The notes beneath the pieces were generated by a model. The model saw nothing but the letters and a program-made list of their open reading frames with translations, was not told the DNA's origin and did not search any database. 64,000 bases of DNA, taken from contig JAKQSI010000042.1 in NCBI GenBank assembly GCA_029570205.1, positions 62,001 through 126,000 on the forward strand. The letters are read 5' to 3'. The stretch comes from Candidatus Omnitrophota bacterium (GTDB lineage Bacteria; Hinthialibacterota; Hinthialibacteria; Hinthialibacterales; JAKPRU01). A program made the translations under genes and the position numbers. This document shows positions 61,691 to 64,000 of this stretch, piece by piece; position 1 is the first letter of the stretch; each line of letters starts with the position of its first letter.

Positions 61691-62478
61691 CCATTCATCC
61701 CATCAGTCCCATTCCCCTCGATGCGTTCCAACACAATATAGGCAAATAAGCCGCATTCGCCGATCCACTGCCGGAATAATCGCTCTGTCTTTGCCCAAAA
61801 ACCAAATGTCCATGCCGGACTGATTGTCGGTGCCGACATCCCGCCCGAAAGCAGATAACGAAACGACATGCAAGGTTCAATCTTCAGCAGCCGCCACTCC
61901 GGGAATTCCTGCTCAAAACGAGACCGATCCCTTCTGAAAAGAATCCACGGCAAGGCCGAATTGGCTCCCGAAAGCGGCCCGGTAGAGGGAAACTCCCACG
62001 CTTTTGCATCCGGATCAAAAGGCTCATGATGCAGCCGGCGAAACACAAATCGGGACCATGGCGTGACCCACGGTTCCACCATCAGCAGCATTCCGCCCGG
62101 TCGGACGGTTCGAGTTGCCTCGGCGAAAAACAAGCGGCATCTGGGTATATGGTGCAACACATTAACCATTACGATTGCGCGCAAAGATGAATCCGAAAAC
62201 GGCACATGATGCCCATCTGCAATCAAATCCAATTGTCTGGATGGAATGACATCAGAAGTTACAAGGTCAGGAATATAGTCGCGAAGAAATCCTGCACCGG
62301 ATCCCAATTCCAGAACGGCCCCCTGGCCCGCCGGTAACGCCGCCAGTATTGCGTCGTACCACTCCTTATATACCTTCCGAAGAAACTTCTTTCTCCGGAC
62401 AATCTCATACCGCAGTTCCGTCGTTTCCGGATCGTCGATATTCAACCCCCTGTTCCTGAACATCGTCCATCGAATCAT
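61654..62478 (-). CDS. Class I SAM-dependent methyltransferase
   Basis: A 274-residue cytosolic protein with motif I VLELGSGAGFLRDYIPDL, acidic DLIADGHHVPF, and the post motif IVMVNVLHHIPRCRLFFAEATRTVRPGGMLLMVEPW. The C-terminal half is aromatic-rich (TPWSRFVFRRLHHEPFDP) and may contact a lipid or glycan. The UbiE-like core does not reveal the substrate. An ATG five codons later (62463) is also possible. It lies 73 bases after the methyltransferase-GT2 gene on the same strand, so both may act in one glycan or lipid pathway. Confidence 0.85.
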   Translation of the reverse strand: MIRWTMFRNRGLNIDDPETTELRYEIVRRKKFLRKVYKEWYDAILAALPAGQGAVLELGSGAGFLRDYIPDLVTSDVIPSRQLDLIADGHHVPFSDSSLRAIVMVNVLHHIPRCRLFFAEATRTVRPGGMLLMVEPWVTPWSRFVFRRLHHEPFDPDAKAWEFPSTGPLSGANSALPWILFRRDRSRFEQEFPEWRLLKIEPCMSFRYLLSGGMSAPTISPAWTFGFWAKTERLFRQWIGECGLFAYIVLERIEGNGTDGMNGREERRKLKIKN

Positions 62479-62551
62479 ACGTCGTATTTATCCTCACAGG
62501 TAAATAATGGCCACCCACGTACGGCAACAGTTCTATCCGCCGAACCAACCG

Positions 62552-63949
62552 TTAATGCCCCCTCAATTTGACGGTACGAAAGCCATGCCAACACGCTTTG
62601 AAAAGATTCTTTGCATGGGAAAAGGGCCTCATTTTCGAAACGCCTGCTTTGCGTTCTTTGTAATGAATCGGAACTTCTACAATCCTCCGGCGCAGCCGTG
62701 CAATACCGAACAGCAGATCGAAGTCGCCCCAGGGATCGTGTCCCATGTCGAAGAAAGAATAGTCGTCCCGAAAAAAGGCCTTCGTTCCGCACAGTGTGTC
62801 ACTAACCCGTTGATCAATCAGCCAGCTAACCAACAAACTGAATACTTTATTGCCGAAGTAATTTGCAAATTTCATCGCACCTTGCTCCATAGGATAAATG
62901 GCGCGTGTCCCGTTCACAAAGTCTGCATATCCGGCGGCAAGTGGTTCATAAAAGCGAGGCAAATCCTCCGGGCGTACGGTCATGTCGGCGTCCAGGATCA
63001 TGAGAATCTCCCCAGTTGCAGCCTGAAATCCCGTACAGATCGCATGAAGCTTCCCCCGATTCGGAGAATACCGAATCACCCGAACCTCACAATCCTCATT
63101 CCGCGCTTCTTCCGCGCGCTCCGCTGTCCCATCGGTGGATCCGTCATCGACAACAACCATTTCTGTTCGATTCCCGATTCGCGCAGCCCGAAAGATACAC
63201 GCGGGAATATTCTCCGCTTCATTGTAACACGGAATAATGATGGAGACACTGTATTCATGCCGTGTTCGAAGCGGCGTGGCGACAATGAACTGCGTCGACG
63301 ACAAATAACGAAATAACGGAAGATGCGGCACGACAAGGTTCAATGCGGGACCAACTAGAGGAATACCGATCGGAACGGGATATCGGTAACCTGAGAATAA
63401 ACACTGATATCCCGTCACCGTTAACAGGTTCCGAATGTCCTCATTGGTAATGAAATTCCGACGTTCAAATTCCGGACGTCGAATCCCGATTTCGGAAGCG
63501 GCGCGGAGTACAGGTTCCCAGAGCGGATTAATGGTCGTGATGACCAGGATCCCCCGGTGCGTCAGCATCCGACGGCATGCAGTGAGGAGGCTTTGAATGT
63601 CCTGGATATAGTCAATCAAATTATGGAGAACTACATAGTCGTATCTCTCGGAAGGTTCGTAAGTCAGAGCGTCTGCGACCTCGAATTGAAGATGCGGATA
63701 GGAACGGCGGGCGAGATCAATCATGTTCGGACTGAGGTCGATTCCGACACCCGCCTGCGGACTAATCGCCGCTAAAAGCTGACCTGTTTCGCAACCGAGT
63801 TCCAACACTCGGCTGTGCGGGAGGATCACAGACTGGTGAAAAGCGGCAATCCGCCCGAGGTAATGCTTATTTCGTAACAACCTGAGCCGCGGGCCTGCCG
63901 CCAATTGGTCGAAGAATTCGCGAACGGCCTCGGTATGTGACTTTTCCAT
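62552..63949 (-). CDS. Fusion of a SAM-dependent methyltransferase and a GT2 glycosyltransferase
   Basis: A 465-residue protein started at the ATG at 63949 with AAGGAG eight bases upstream. Residues 1-200 are a class I methyltransferase (RVLELGCETGQLLAAISPQAGVGIDLS and LTHRGILVITTINPLWE). Residues 235-465 are a family 2 glycosyltransferase of the dolichyl-phosphate-mannose-synthase type: SVSIIIPCYNEAENIP, VVVDDGSTDGTAER, the DxD in LMILDADMTVRPED, and SDTLCGTKAFFRDD. There is no C-terminal membrane segment. The domain order suggests one enzyme that transfers a sugar and methylates it or its lipid carrier. Confidence 0.88.
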   Translation of the reverse strand: MEKSHTEAVREFFDQLAAGPRLRLLRNKHYLGRIAAFHQSVILPHSRVLELGCETGQLLAAISPQAGVGIDLSPNMIDLARRSYPHLQFEVADALTYEPSERYDYVVLHNLIDYIQDIQSLLTACRRMLTHRGILVITTINPLWEPVLRAASEIGIRRPEFERRNFITNEDIRNLLTVTGYQCLFSGYRYPVPIGIPLVGPALNLVVPHLPLFRYLSSTQFIVATPLRTRHEYSVSIIIPCYNEAENIPACIFRAARIGNRTEMVVVDDGSTDGTAERAEEARNEDCEVRVIRYSPNRGKLHAICTGFQAATGEILMILDADMTVRPEDLPRFYEPLAAGYADFVNGTRAIYPMEQGAMKFANYFGNKVFSLLVSWLIDQRVSDTLCGTKAFFRDDYSFFDMGHDPWGDFDLLFGIARLRRRIVEVPIHYKERKAGVSKMRPFSHAKNLFKACWHGFRTVKLRGH

Positions 63950-64000
63950 GCGCAAGTCTCCTTCCGTTCCATTTCCGGCGGTATATTGCTGTAATTCAGC

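Overview
The window comes from a moderately GC-rich, diderm, uncultivated-type bacterium. Signal peptides, a probable lipoprotein, TatA plus a Tat substrate, a LolD/MacB-type ABC pair and a CpoB-like coiled-coil/TPR protein all point to two membranes. The mix of giant exported PQQ-type propellers, a C25 (gingipain-type) peptidase with a CARDB-like tail, DUF6599/DUF4380-type exported proteins and a 'CRYTVRDVGFV' protein resembles Planctomycetes/PVC-related or candidate-phylum genomes (Sumerlaeota- or Hydrogenedentota-like). This placement is an inference; there is no rRNA or tRNA in the window to fix it.

Layout. (1) 1-1216: the truncated end of an NtrC-type sigma-54 activator. (2) 1285-10561, minus strand: a five-gene cluster of unknown function. 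It encodes an exported Cys-containing protein, an FtsX-type permease, its ATPase, a 1721-residue exported propeller protein with a methyltransferase domain inside it, and a second exported methyltransferase. This is my best candidate for an undescribed system. (3) 10612-11424: an internally deleted insertion sequence with both terminal inverted repeats. (4) 11548-17914: TrpB2, CorA, an MFS carrier and a secreted repeat-poor protein. (5) 18157-20746: miaA-hfq-hflX in the classical order. (6) 20778-25618: a TPR membrane protein overlapping a C25 peptidase. (7) 25784-30483: sucC, a CgeB-like glycosyltransferase and a sulfatase-fold lipoprotein. (8) 30480-36558: truA, rarA, an exported protein of unknown function, maf, a sugar ABC permease and a CpoB-like protein. 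(9) 36882-40006: Rrf2 regulator, DnaC-like ATPase, cysteine desulfurase, tatA. (10) 40229-42352: a large two-lobed esterase-like protein. (11) 42513-46417: the branched-chain amino-acid operon ilvB-ilvH, preceded by a complete transcription attenuator, then ilvC. (12) 46833-53351: yebC, DtxR-FeoA, feoB, a PRMT-type methyltransferase and a phosphohexomutase. (13) 53532-55540: a HisD-like/HisB-like pair with altered ligand residues. (14) 55874-59578: a Tat-exported iron-sulfur aldo/keto reductase and three small exported or soluble proteins. (15) 59837-63949: a Maf/DUF115-type protein, a methyltransferase and a methyltransferase-GT2 fusion, probably for surface glycans.

Regulation and small structures. 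The ilvB leader has a consensus promoter (TTGACA-17-TATATT), a 31-codon leader peptide with Leu and Val codons, a pause hairpin, an antiterminator and a 13-bp terminator. The promoter lies so close to the leader ATG that the leader would be almost leaderless. The same geometry (a -10 box 7-10 bases before an ATG with no Shine-Dalgarno) recurs at several other genes, while many genes have good Shine-Dalgarno sites. Intergenic spaces are crowded with at least five families of short palindromic repeats and with pyrimidine-rich tracts ending in TTAATT motifs. Genes on both strands form short operons; no phage, plasmid, CRISPR, tRNA or rRNA feature was seen.
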